Assembly (NCBI GenBank): GCA_900471525.1
Contig: UCEZ01000011.1
Coordinates: forward strand, 62,001-126,000
DNA length: 64,000 bases
Direction: 5' to 3'
Origin: Hyphomicrobiales bacterium
GTDB lineage: Bacteria > Pseudomonadota > Alphaproteobacteria > Rhizobiales > Rhizobiaceae
In this document: piece after piece, positions 25,232-33,153 of the stretch
Numbering within the stretch: position 1 is the first letter of the stretch
Layout: each line of letters starts with the position of its first letter
Made by a program: the position numbers and the translations under genes
The notes under the pieces: model-generated
What the model saw: only the letters and a program-made list of their open reading frames with translations
Told to the model about the DNA's origin: nothing
Databases searched by the model: none

Positions 25232-26217
25232 CCATTACAGCAACCTCCGAACGAGACATCGTCGTCAGGAAGATCAGCTTTGGCATGCTGGCGCAGAAAT
25301 ACAGCACGCTAGTGGTGCTCGTCGTCCTGTTCATCGGATTTTCGGTCGCGACCGACCGATTCTTCACGAGCACGAACCTCGTCAATATCCTGCAGCAGAT
25401 ATCGATGCTGACCATCGTTGCCGTAGGCCTGACATTCGGTTTCGCGGCGAAGGAAATGGACCTTTCCGTCGGCTACGTGGTCGGCCTGGCAGGTCTGTTG
25501 TGTCCGCTTCTTATGGTCGCCGGAACCCCGATACCGCTTGCGATCCTTGCGGCGCTGGGCGCCGGTCTCGCCGTTGGACTGATCAATTCCGCGCTCGTCG
25601 TCGGTATAGGTGTTCCGTCGCTGATCGCGACGCTCGCGGCAGGATCGATCCTGTGGGGGATCAACTTCATCATCTCCGGCGGACGGGCGATCTATGGCGG
25701 AATTCCCGACGGTTATCTCGTATTGGGTCAAGGAAAAATAGGAGCTTTCTTTCCTTATCCGGCGCTGATCATGCTCCTCGTCGTTGGTCTCTCGTGGTTC
25801 GTCATGGAGCGCACGACGTTCGGGCGCTACCTCTATGCGGTCGGCGGCAACGCTCGCGCAGCCGAATTGTCCGGCATCAACGTCAAATCCTATCGGGTCT
25901 ACGGCTTGGCCCTGAGTTCGTTCTTCGCGGCGATCTCCGGTATCATCCTGTCGGCGCGCCTCGGATCAGGCCAGCCAAATGGCGGTGAGACCTATCTTCT
26001 CGACGGCTTGGCAGCAGTCTTTATCGGCATGACGATGCTGCGCCCCGGTACAGCCACCGTCATGGGGACCTTCTTCGGTGCGCTGCTCATTGGTATCATG
26101 AACAATGGCCTGAACCTGATGGGCATGGACACATATATCCAGAGCATCGTCAAAGGGGTCATCATCGTCATTGCCGTCTCGGTCGTGTCTCGGTCGACTA
26201 AATTGAGGCTTCTCTGA
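25228..26217 (+). CDS. ABC importer permease (RbsC type)
   Basis: The 329-residue hydrophobic protein has eight to ten predicted membrane spans and the family's conserved segments: AKEMDLSVGYVVGLAG (substrate channel, early), GVPSLIATLAAGSILWGINF, and TFGRYLYAVGGNARAAELSG (the loop that contacts the ATPase). It should work as a homodimer with the ATPase and binding protein encoded just upstream; its ATG overlaps the ATPase stop. The transporter set is complete, so this locus can import on its own. Confidence 0.9.
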   Translation: MTITATSERDIVVRKISFGMLAQKYSTLVVLVVLFIGFSVATDRFFTSTNLVNILQQISMLTIVAVGLTFGFAAKEMDLSVGYVVGLAGLLCPLLMVAGTPIPLAILAALGAGLAVGLINSALVVGIGVPSLIATLAAGSILWGINFIISGGRAIYGGIPDGYLVLGQGKIGAFFPYPALIMLLVVGLSWFVMERTTFGRYLYAVGGNARAAELSGINVKSYRVYGLALSSFFAAISGIILSARLGSGQPNGGETYLLDGLAAVFIGMTMLRPGTATVMGTFFGALLIGIMNNGLNLMGMDTYIQSIVKGVIIVIAVSVVSRSTKLRLL

Positions 26218-26338
26218 ATGGTCGCGGGGCAATGCGAATGCTGTCTGCCATCCTGGAATGGTCGCGCTTGACTGTTCTCCGCGCCTTTGTTGCATTCTGC
26301 CTGTCACAGCACCGCAAAGCGCTAAGGAGGAGACTGCA

Positions 26339-27127
26339 ATGGATCTGAAACTGACGGACAAGGTCGTGATCGTTACCGGCGCGAGTTCGGGCATAGGGTT
26401 TGAAACGGCCAAAAGCTTCTTGTCGGAGGGAGCACTCGTCGTCGGCGTCAGCCGCGACATGCAGTCGCTCGCCGCGGTGACTGATCCCGGCCGCTGCGCC
26501 ACGATCGAGCTGGACCTTGCTGTGCGGGGCTCTGAGACCGCAGTTGCCGCCCTTGCGCTGGAACGTTTCGGCCGGATCGATATCCTGTTCAACAATGCCG
26601 GAATCTGCCCGACCCGGACAGGGTTCCTCGATGTCAGCGATGACGACTGGGACCAGACGCTCAATCTCAATCTCGGCGGCTATATTCGCATGTCGCGCGC
26701 GGTTTTGCCGGCCATGTTGCGACAAGGAAAGGGCGTCATCGTTCATTGTGGGTCCGAGGCCGGGCGCATGCCGCATCCGCTCCTTCCAGACTACAGTACG
26801 TCGAAGGCCGCCATAACCATGCTTTCAAAAGCATTGGCCCGTGAATTCACGTCGAAGGGTATCCGATCCAACGTCGTTGCTCCTGCGCATATCCGCACCG
26901 AGCTTTGGGATCGCCCCGGCGGCTTTCTGCATGCGCTCGCGGAACGTTACGGGACATCGCCGGAGGATGCTGTGAAGGCCTTCCTGAGCGATGCGAAGAT
27001 ACCTGCGGGGCGACTTGGCACGGTGGCGGATGTGGCCTCCGCAGTCCTGTACCTCGCGTCAGAACTCTCCGATTTCATCAGTGGCGACGTCATCAACGTC
27101 GATGGCGGAGTACTGCCCACCACATGA
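26339..27127 (+). CDS. SDR-family oxidoreductase
   Basis: The 262-residue classical SDR has TGASSGIG at residues 14-21, NNAG (FNNAGICPT) and the catalytic S (HCGSEAG) and YSTSK. AAGGAGGAG precedes ATG 26339. It lies 121 bases after the permease; the gap contains an 11-base direct repeat (GAATGGTCGCG at 26216 and 26256). The C-terminal FISGDVINVDGGVLPTT is standard. A third, different SDR in the operon points to a multi-step oxidation or epimerisation of the imported compound. Confidence 0.87.
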   Translation: MDLKLTDKVVIVTGASSGIGFETAKSFLSEGALVVGVSRDMQSLAAVTDPGRCATIELDLAVRGSETAVAALALERFGRIDILFNNAGICPTRTGFLDVSDDDWDQTLNLNLGGYIRMSRAVLPAMLRQGKGVIVHCGSEAGRMPHPLLPDYSTSKAAITMLSKALAREFTSKGIRSNVVAPAHIRTELWDRPGGFLHALAERYGTSPEDAVKAFLSDAKIPAGRLGTVADVASAVLYLASELSDFISGDVINVDGGVLPTT

Positions 27128-27152
27128 GACTAAACCCAAAAAGGAAAACGGC

Positions 27153-27539
27153 ATGTCGGATTTGGCAGACGATCAACAAATCAGCGAACTGCAACAGGAG
27201 TTCGCCGAAGCGAAAGCGAACGGACATGTTGGGCAGGTGCTCGCGAGCGAGACGAATGAAGTCCGCATTTGGAAAATACGGCTCAAACCGGGCGAGCGCA
27301 TCGGATACCACCGGCACCAATTGAACTACTTCTGGGTGGCGGTAAGTTCTGGAAAATCCAGGTCTCGACTGTCTACAGGTGAAACGGTGGAGACAGAGTA
27401 TGCACCTGGAGATTGCAGGTATTTCAGTTTTGGCGCCGGCCAGCATATGATACATGACCTCACCAACATCGGTGATACAGATTTGCTCTTTACCACCGTA
27501 GAATTAAAGAGATCGGCCAACCCGCCTCTGGTTTTGTAG
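27153..27539 (+). CDS. Small cupin-domain protein
   Basis: The 128-residue single-domain cupin carries the metal-site pattern: RIGYHRHQLNYFWVAVS (two histidines and following acidic or aromatic residues) and a later H in GAGQHMIHDL. It follows the SDR by 25 bases with AAGGAAAA as ribosome binding site, so it is probably the last gene of the island operon. Small cupins can be isomerases, lyases, dioxygenases or binding proteins; I cannot choose. N-terminal 30 residues are helical and acidic. Confidence 0.75.
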   Translation: MSDLADDQQISELQQEFAEAKANGHVGQVLASETNEVRIWKIRLKPGERIGYHRHQLNYFWVAVSSGKSRSRLSTGETVETEYAPGDCRYFSFGAGQHMIHDLTNIGDTDLLFTTVELKRSANPPLVL

Positions 27540-27555
27540 CGGCGTCTATCTCGGC

Positions 27556-27918
27556 CTAATCCCACTCGTTCGAGCTTCGGTCGAGGGATCGGGAGAGTTG
27601 CCGCTTGCGGAGGCGTTGCAGGAGCATTTCGAGCTCGGGCGAGCGAAATCGTTTGAGCCATTCCACTGCCTCCTGCATCGGCCCGACCGAAAGATTGACC
27701 GACACGGTGCGACCGGCTTTTGTCCGTGTGATCAATCCCGCATCGGACAGGACATCGAGATGCTTCATCATTCCAGGAAGCTTCAGCGAAAACGGCCGAG
27801 CGAGCTCGCTTACCGAAATACCGGGTTCGTCCTTCAGCCGCAGCAGCACATGACGTCGAGTGGGATCGGCGAGCGCGGCGAACGTGCCGTCTATACCTGA
27901 TGCTTGATACTTCACCAT
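27556..27918 (-). CDS. ArsR-family winged-helix regulator
   Basis: The 120-residue protein has the ArsR/SmtB-like fold signature FAALADPTRRHVLLRLKDEPG, then SVSELARPFSLKLPGMMKHLDVLSDAGLI and the wing RTKAGRTVSV. There is no cysteine metal site, so it belongs to the metal-independent group that often regulates an adjacent SRPBCC or stress gene, though none is next to it. ATG 27918 chosen; an upstream TTG at 27933 is possible. Convergent with the cupin; the 259 bases upstream of it hold no gene. Confidence 0.82.
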   Translation of the reverse strand: MVKYQASGIDGTFAALADPTRRHVLLRLKDEPGISVSELARPFSLKLPGMMKHLDVLSDAGLITRTKAGRTVSVNLSVGPMQEAVEWLKRFRSPELEMLLQRLRKRQLSRSLDRSSNEWD

Positions 27919-28177
27919 GTAGGGCGGAGCCAACCATCCGGCATCCCCGCTCCGGTAACTATTGGACGACCACTATTCCGAAGCCCCCGAGCATTTTTGT
28001 GTTAGCGATTGCCTTCGAGCGGCGGTTTACCAAAGATGGTTGAAATCGCTAAACGAAATCAAAAGTGTAGCGAAATGACATCTCATCCGGCGGGAGGTCC
28101 CGGCCCAAAAATATTTCCTTCTTTGGAGAAACGTCATCTTAGCTAGTTGATCGCAATCCGCTCGCCATCAGAGAGCG

Positions 28178-28675
28178 TCAAGCGGCAACCATCTCTCTAT
28201 TGCTCTCCAGCGCCAGCAGAAATCGCTTGGCGTCCAGTCCGCCGGCAAAGCCGTGTAACCCGCCATCCGATCCCATGGCCCGGTGGCACGGAACGATGAT
28301 CGAAATCGGGTTTCGGCCATTTGCTGCGCCCACGGCGCGGAACGCCTTCGGACTGCCGATCTGCCGGGCAATCTCGGCATAGGTGCGTGTCTCACCCAAC
28401 GGAATCGTCAGCAATGCTCCCCAGACGCGCTTCTGGAAGTCCGTCCCGACCATGTCCAGATCAATGCGGAAGGCGTCCCGCTTGCCGGCGAAATAGTCGC
28501 CCAGCTGTTGTTCGGCTTTGAGAAGGACAGGATGCGCGGGGTCGTGCGCGAGTGCGCCCAGCCTCACCCGTTTCGGATCGTCATTTTCCCAAAGGATCGC
28601 CGTTAAGCCGTTGTTGCTTGCGACCAGCTTCAGCGCTCCCACCGGCGACGCGATGATTTTATAAACATAGGCCAT
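28178..28675 (-). CDS. ogt: Methylated-DNA--protein-cysteine S-methyltransferase
   Basis: This 165-residue suicide DNA repair protein removes alkyl groups from O6-guanine. The acceptor cysteine is C130 in the motif IVPCHRAMG, preceded by the helix-turn-helix TYAEIARQIGSPKAFRAVG with the arginine finger and the asparagine hinge (GAANGRNP). Length fits the Ogt type without the AdaA domain. It is monocistronic and divergent from the 2H phosphoesterase gene. Confidence 0.92.
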   Translation of the reverse strand: MAYVYKIIASPVGALKLVASNNGLTAILWENDDPKRVRLGALAHDPAHPVLLKAEQQLGDYFAGKRDAFRIDLDMVGTDFQKRVWGALLTIPLGETRTYAEIARQIGSPKAFRAVGAANGRNPISIIVPCHRAMGSDGGLHGFAGGLDAKRFLLALESNREMVAA

Positions 28676-28819
28676 GCAAAATTCTTACCCAATTCACAGT
28701 CTCATGCCACCCGTTTCCTGCGGTGTTACAGACCGTGCAGTTGCACGATTACCGTCTCAGACGCACATGAAAAACCATGGGAAAGCGTGGGAATAAATTC
28801 ACATGTTCCCGTTTTGTTC

Positions 28820-28847
28820 TTGACGTAAAAGCCCGCTTGGCTATAAT
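28820..28847 (+). promoter_or_regulatory. Near-consensus sigma-70-type promoter
   Basis: TTGACG (28820-28825) and TATAAT (28842-28847) are separated by 16 bases and lie just upstream of the 2H phosphoesterase gene. Such a perfect -10 box is rare in this GC-rich DNA. Confidence 0.75.
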
Positions 28848-28877
28848 GGTACCATTCAAAAAGAGATGAGGTCTGCC

Positions 28878-29516
28878 ATGCTTGGAAAAGCCGGGAATGA
28901 GGTCGTGCGTCATAGTCAGCAGTCATTCGCCTTCGGTGATGCCGGTGGTTTGCGCTCGCGGAAATTTGACGAAACGGTCAAGAGCAATCTTTTTCTCGCC
29001 ATTGTGCCGGAGCATGAGACGGCGCTTCAGGCGGTCGAAATCGGCAGGCGGATATCCGCTGAACACGGCTTGTCGCGGAATGTCCGTCCGCCTCAACTGC
29101 TGCATGTCTCTCTGAATGCCGTCGGGGCCTATCCTCGCCTGCCGGAGGATGTGGTGTTCACGGCTTGCGAGGCGATGTCGAACGTCAGGGCCATGCCTTT
29201 CGAGGTGACCTTCGATCGAGTTATGAGCTTTGCCAACGGCTATGCGCGGCCACTGGTCCTCAGCGGCGGTGTGCGCAGCGAGGAGTTGATGGATCTGCAT
29301 GTGCAGCTGGCAAAGGAGATGTGGAGCGCCGGACTGGTCTTCTCCTACAATCCGCGTTTCAAGCCGCACATGACGCTGCTTTATGATGAGGCGAGCATAC
29401 CGGAGCGCGAACTGGCGGAGCCGGTCCGCTGGATAGCCCGGGAGTTCGTTCTGATCCATAGTCTGGTGGGGAGAAGCGAATACGAATATCTCGGGCGCTG
29501 GCCTCTGCTCGGCTGA
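28878..29516 (+). CDS. 2'-5' RNA ligase-like 2H phosphoesterase
   Basis: The 212-residue protein has the two HXS/T motifs of the 2H phosphoesterase fold, HVSL (in LLHVSLNAVG) and HMTL (in FKPHMTLLYDE), about 80 residues apart as expected. LigT/ThpR relatives act on 2',5'- or cyclic phosphodiester bonds of RNA or nucleotides. ATG 28878 was preferred over ATG 28866 because GAGG lies six bases before it. The strong promoter at 28820-28847 drives it. Confidence 0.8.
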   Translation: MLGKAGNEVVRHSQQSFAFGDAGGLRSRKFDETVKSNLFLAIVPEHETALQAVEIGRRISAEHGLSRNVRPPQLLHVSLNAVGAYPRLPEDVVFTACEAMSNVRAMPFEVTFDRVMSFANGYARPLVLSGGVRSEELMDLHVQLAKEMWSAGLVFSYNPRFKPHMTLLYDEASIPERELAEPVRWIAREFVLIHSLVGRSEYEYLGRWPLLG

Positions 29517-29603
29517 CGAGGCCATTATTCGCCGCTTGAAGTCTGATCCGGAACCGGCAAGAAGCGTCGCAGCGTTTAGGCCCATGTCAGGAAAGAGCAA
29601 GCG

Positions 29604-30662
29604 GTGGATATTTCGGAAATCGTCATCAGTGGAGACACGCCGGGCATTGAGTGGCGGCTGCCCGTCATCCGCTTCAAGGGCAGCGACGAGGCTGCGTCGA
29701 AGGTCTATATCCAGGCGGCGCTGCATGCCAATGAATTGCCCGGCACTGCGCTCTTGCATTTCCTGTGCGAGCGGCTGCGGCGGGCGGATGCGGAAGGCGC
29801 GATCCACGGCGATATCACGATCGTGCCGCAGGCCAATCCGATCGGTACGGCGCAATCGCATTTCGGCGAGTTGCAGGGCCGCTTCGATCTGGGCTCGCGC
29901 ACCAATTTCAATCGTGATTTTCTGTTGATCGCGCTCGGCGACCGGCAGACGCTGGTCGATGATCTCGATCGTTATCCGGCAACCGAGCGGCTGAAGCGTC
30001 AGCTGCTGCATATGGCGCTCGGTGCCGATCTCGTTCTCGACCTGCATTGCGATGACGAGTCCCTGCAATATGCCTATATCGATGAAGCCTTCTGGCCGGA
30101 GGCAGCCGATCTGGCATCCGCGCTCGACATGGAAGCCGTGTTTCTTGCCGATGGCGAAAGCAGCGCGTTCGAGGAGGCCGTCGGGCATGCCTGGAAGCAT
30201 GAAGCCACCGAAAAGGCGACGCGGCTGCCCGGGCGTCTTTCGGTGACGGTCGAGCTTCGCGGCACGCGCGATGTCTATCCGGAGATGGCCCGCAAGGATG
30301 CCAATGGACTTTGGCGCTTCCTTGCAGTCCGGGGCATCGTGCGCGATGACACTGTTGCGCTGGAGCCGTTCGAGGGGACGGCGACGCCGCTCGACAATAT
30401 TGAGATGATCCGTGCTCCCTTGGCGGGTGCGGTGCTGTTTCATCGCGCTGTCGGCGAAACGGTAGCCGCCGGCGACCTGCTCGCCACGATCATCACAGCG
30501 CCGGGCACCGAAGGCGGTACGATCGATATCCACGCTCCCCAGGCTGGGCTGATCGCCACGCGCACCTCGCAGCGTTTCGCCCGCCGCCGGGACAACCTGA
30601 TGAAAATCGCCTGTGCCGAGCCGACAAAAGCAGCCCGCAAGCCGGGAGCGCTGGAAGCCTGA
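29604..30662 (+). CDS. Succinylglutamate desuccinylase/aspartoacylase-family zinc hydrolase
   Basis: The 352-residue protein shows the zinc-carboxypeptidase-like pattern of the AstE/AspA family: ligands in ALHANELPG (H and E) and LHCDD (H), with a RTNFNRDF segment between and a later catalytic glutamate in TVELRG. A biotinyl/lipoyl-like beta domain (IRAPLAGAVLFHRAVGETVAAGD) forms the C-terminal part. It probably cleaves an N-acyl amino acid. GTG start at 29604. Its stop overlaps a CTG that was probably the start of phnX (see pseudogene), so the pair was once an operon. Confidence 0.8.
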   Translation: MDISEIVISGDTPGIEWRLPVIRFKGSDEAASKVYIQAALHANELPGTALLHFLCERLRRADAEGAIHGDITIVPQANPIGTAQSHFGELQGRFDLGSRTNFNRDFLLIALGDRQTLVDDLDRYPATERLKRQLLHMALGADLVLDLHCDDESLQYAYIDEAFWPEAADLASALDMEAVFLADGESSAFEEAVGHAWKHEATEKATRLPGRLSVTVELRGTRDVYPEMARKDANGLWRFLAVRGIVRDDTVALEPFEGTATPLDNIEMIRAPLAGAVLFHRAVGETVAAGDLLATIITAPGTEGGTIDIHAPQAGLIATRTSQRFARRRDNLMKIACAEPTKAARKPGALEA

Positions 30663-30946
30663 GCAAGTTCAAGGCTGTTGTGTTCGACTGAACCGGCTCC
30701 GCCATCAAGGTCGATGATACCGAACCGGGCATTGGCGAAGGCGTGGTGGCAGGCTGCATCACCGTCGGCCTGACACTGTCTGGCAACGAGGCCGGCCTGA
30801 CGACAGAGGAGCTTGCTGTCCTTTCGCCCGATGAACGTGTGGCATTGCATGAAAGGATCGGCGCCAAACTCAAGGCGGCAGGTGCCGATTGCATCATCGA
30901 GACGGGCGCTGATCTGCCGCAACTGATCGATATACCGGAGCGCTGA
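30659..30946 (+). pseudogene. phnX: phnX (phosphonoacetaldehyde hydrolase) with large internal deletion
   Basis: One frame reads SKFKAVVFD, then a TGA where phosphonatases have tryptophan, then TGSA joined directly to IKVDDTEPGIGEGVVAGCIT and VGLTLSGNEAGL to the natural C-terminus. The first dozen residues and the last 75 or so of PhnX are recognisable; the roughly 180 residues between, including the catalytic lysine region, are gone. The start codon reads CTG. The protein cannot be made. The enzyme splits phosphonoacetaldehyde in 2-aminoethylphosphonate use, so that capacity has been lost at this locus. Confidence 0.85.
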
Positions 30947-31014
30947 CGGCAGCATTTGCAGCCTCTCCACTTCGTGCTATCCCGCTTGCCCACAAGCAAG
31001 GGATAAGCTGAAGC

Positions 31015-31365
31015 ATGAGCGTGACGATCTACGGCATCAAGAACTGCGACACGATGAAGAAGGCGCGGACCTGGCTGGAAAGCCACGGGATCGCCAATGA
31101 TTTCCATGACTACAAGACATCCGGTGTCACTCCCGAGGCGCTTCGGCGCTGGTGCGCGGCGCTCGGTTGGGAAACCGTGCTTAACCGCACCGGCACGACG
31201 TTCCGGGCTCTGCCGGATGCCGGCAAGCAGGACCTGAATGAAGACAAAGCAATCGCGCTGATGCTCGCCCAGCCTTCGATGATCAAGCGCCCGATGCTGG
31301 ACCGCGACGGGAAACTGGTCGCCGGGTTCAAGCCGGACATCTACGAGCGTGCCTTCCGGGGGTAA
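31015..31365 (+). CDS. ArsC/Spx-family protein (YffB type)
   Basis: The 116-residue thioredoxin-fold protein has the YffB signature IYGIKNCDTMKKARTWL with cysteine 11 but not a CXXC pair, and the conserved RPMLDRDGKLVAGF near the C-terminus. YffB-type proteins are glutathione-dependent thiol reductases of unclear target; true arsenate reduction is not implied since no ars genes are near. It ends five bases before ybaK, with which it is likely co-transcribed. Confidence 0.87.
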   Translation: MSVTIYGIKNCDTMKKARTWLESHGIANDFHDYKTSGVTPEALRRWCAALGWETVLNRTGTTFRALPDAGKQDLNEDKAIALMLAQPSMIKRPMLDRDGKLVAGFKPDIYERAFRG

Positions 31366-31369
31366 AGCG

Positions 31370-31843
31370 ATGTCCAAAAGCACGCGTGCGACGCTTGCGC
31401 TGACCAAGGCGGGAGCAGCCTTTACGGTTCATTCCTATGATTATGACCCTTCCGCCGATCGCATTGGCATGGCGGCGGCCGAAGCCCTGGGTGAAGAGCC
31501 GCGCCGTGTGCTGAAAACATTGATGGCGGAAGTGGATGGCAAGCCGGTCTGCGTCGTCGTGCCGTCCGACCGCGAGGTCAGCATGAAAAAGCTGGCGGCG
31601 GCCTTTCATGGCAAGTCGGCGAACATGATGAAGCCGGCCGAGGCCGAGCGGCTGACGGGGTATCATGTCGGCGGCATCAGCCCGTTCGGGCAGAAGAAAC
31701 CGGTGCCGACGGCGATCGAGGAAGCAGCGCTTGCCGAGCCGCTCGTCTATATCAACGGTGGCCAGCGCGGCCTTCAGGTACGGCTTGCGCCAGATGATGC
31801 GCGCAAGGCGTTGAACGCGGTCGCGGCATCGCTGATCGCCTGA
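31370..31843 (+). CDS. ybaK: Cys-tRNA(Pro)/Cys-tRNA(Cys) deacylase
   Basis: The 157-residue protein is a single YbaK/EbsC domain: TRATLALTKAGAAFTVHSYDYD at the start, the catalytic lysine region VLKTLMAEVDG, and GYHVGGISPFGQKKPVPT with the conserved GXXXP loop. It clears cysteine wrongly attached to tRNA-Pro. ATG 31370 lies after GGTAAAG. Convergent with the MarR gene with only two bases between the stops. Confidence 0.88.
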   Translation: MSKSTRATLALTKAGAAFTVHSYDYDPSADRIGMAAAEALGEEPRRVLKTLMAEVDGKPVCVVVPSDREVSMKKLAAAFHGKSANMMKPAEAERLTGYHVGGISPFGQKKPVPTAIEEAALAEPLVYINGGQRGLQVRLAPDDARKALNAVAASLIA

Positions 31844-31845
31844 CC

Positions 31846-32301
31846 TCAAGCCAGTTTCGACAGCAGCCGTGCAAGCTGCGCCGCGTCGGCCTGGGGTAGT
31901 TTTGCGCCGACATGCCGCGCGATTGACCGCGCATAGACCTCCCACATGGCCTCGCGCAGGCTGCGGCCTTTTTCGGTCATAACCACCCAGCGGCCGCGGC
32001 CGTCATCGTCGAAGGTGCGGCGCTCGACAAGGCCTTCCTTTTCCAGCCGATCGATCAGGCGGGAAAGATTGTACTGGGCGAGTAGCGTCCGCTCTTCGAT
32101 TTCGAAGGGCCGCAAGCGCCCGTCCTGCGCGCGCGCCAGCTCCCAGAGCACATCGTACCAACCGAGCGGCGGCATCCCAGCATCCTTGAAGTCACGCTCG
32201 ATGGCGCCGAGCACGCGTTGCTGCGCGCGCATCAGATTGATCCAGGCATGCGTGACATCTGCGCCGGGCGCCTGGTCCATGGCGGTAACTTTCAGAGACA
32301 T
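31846..32301 (-). CDS. MarR-family transcriptional regulator
   Basis: The 151-residue protein shows the MarR winged helix: LGWYDVLWELARAQDGRLRP, then LAQYNLSRLIDRLEKEGLVERRTFDDDGRGRWVVMTEKG. ATG 32301 was chosen; an upstream ATG at 32358 would cover the operator region. It is divergent from a glutathione transferase gene across a short spacer containing two similar AAATGCATYT boxes, so it very likely represses both itself and that gene and responds to an aromatic or electrophilic compound. Confidence 0.86.
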   Translation of the reverse strand: MSLKVTAMDQAPGADVTHAWINLMRAQQRVLGAIERDFKDAGMPPLGWYDVLWELARAQDGRLRPFEIEERTLLAQYNLSRLIDRLEKEGLVERRTFDDDGRGRWVVMTEKGRSLREAMWEVYARSIARHVGAKLPQADAAQLARLLSKLA

Positions 32302-32360
32302 AAATGCATTTACATCTATCTTGAAGTGATTGGCAAATGATAATATATGCAAATGCATCT
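32302..32360. promoter_or_regulatory. Divergent MarR/glutathione transferase control region with paired AAATGCATYT boxes
   Basis: AAATGCATTT (32302-32311) touches the start of the marR gene, and AAATGCATCT (32351-32360) lies directly after a possible -10 box TATATG (32344-32349), which is 17 bases from TTGAAG (32321-32326). The boxes are near-palindromic and 49 bases apart, suiting two MarR dimers that block transcription both ways. Confidence 0.55.
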
Positions 32361-32379
32361 AATAAATTGGAGCCTCGCC

Positions 32380-33069
32380 ATGCACTCGAAAGTCCTTACC
32401 CTCATCAGCCACCATCTCTGCCCCTATGTTCAGCGCGCCTCGATCGTCCTATCGGAGAAAGGCGTCGCCTTCGAGCGGACCTATATCGATCTCACCGCAA
32501 AGCCCGATTGGTTCCTGCGCATCTCGCCGCTCGGCAAGGTACCGTTGCTTGCAGTTCCCCGAGGCCGCACAGATGCGATCCTGTTCGAAAGCGCTGCTAT
32601 CTGCGAATATTTGGAGGAAACGCAGAGCGGTCCGGCGCTCCATCCCGCCGATCCGCTGTTGCGTGCCCGGCATCGCGGCTGGATGGAATTCGGTTCCTCC
32701 ATTCTTGCGGATCTCTGGGTTTACGAGACGACAAAAGACGACGTGCAATTCGAGGCCAAGCGTCAAGTGCTGAAAGCGAAATTCGCGATGCTGGAAAGTG
32801 AGAAGGGAGAGGGGCCATATTTCGCCGGCGCCCAGTTCAGCATGGTCGATGCCGTATTTGCGCCGGTGTTCCGCTATTTCGAGCTGTTCGAGGCGCTGTT
32901 TCCAAGTGGCATCTTCGATGGGTTGCCGCGCGTCAATGCGTGGCGCCAGACGCTTGCCATCCGGCCGAGCGTGGTGGATGCGGTGACAGCGGATTATCCA
33001 GAGCGGTTGATCGCGTTCCTGCAACATCATAGCGCCTATCTGCTGACGCATAGCAAGATCGCGGCCTGA
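32380..33069 (+). CDS. Glutathione S-transferase family protein
   Basis: The 229-residue protein has an N-terminal thioredoxin-like domain (ISHHLCPYVQRASIVLSEKG, with LCPYV in the active site position, and GKVPLLAV with the cis-proline; the ESAAICEYLEE glutathione-binding segment). An all-helical C-terminal domain follows (about 90-225). A cysteine in the active position suggests an omega/beta-like, glutathione-dependent reductase or dehalogenase activity. TTGGAG precedes ATG 32380. Controlled by the divergent MarR protein. Confidence 0.88.
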   Translation: MHSKVLTLISHHLCPYVQRASIVLSEKGVAFERTYIDLTAKPDWFLRISPLGKVPLLAVPRGRTDAILFESAAICEYLEETQSGPALHPADPLLRARHRGWMEFGSSILADLWVYETTKDDVQFEAKRQVLKAKFAMLESEKGEGPYFAGAQFSMVDAVFAPVFRYFELFEALFPSGIFDGLPRVNAWRQTLAIRPSVVDAVTADYPERLIAFLQHHSAYLLTHSKIAA

Positions 33070-33153
33070 CCGGTGGTCGTCGTAAAAGCCTTCTGTTTTG
33101 ATCCGAAGCGCATTAAAACGGTGCTTCGGAGTAACAAGCCAGCAGGATTTGCG

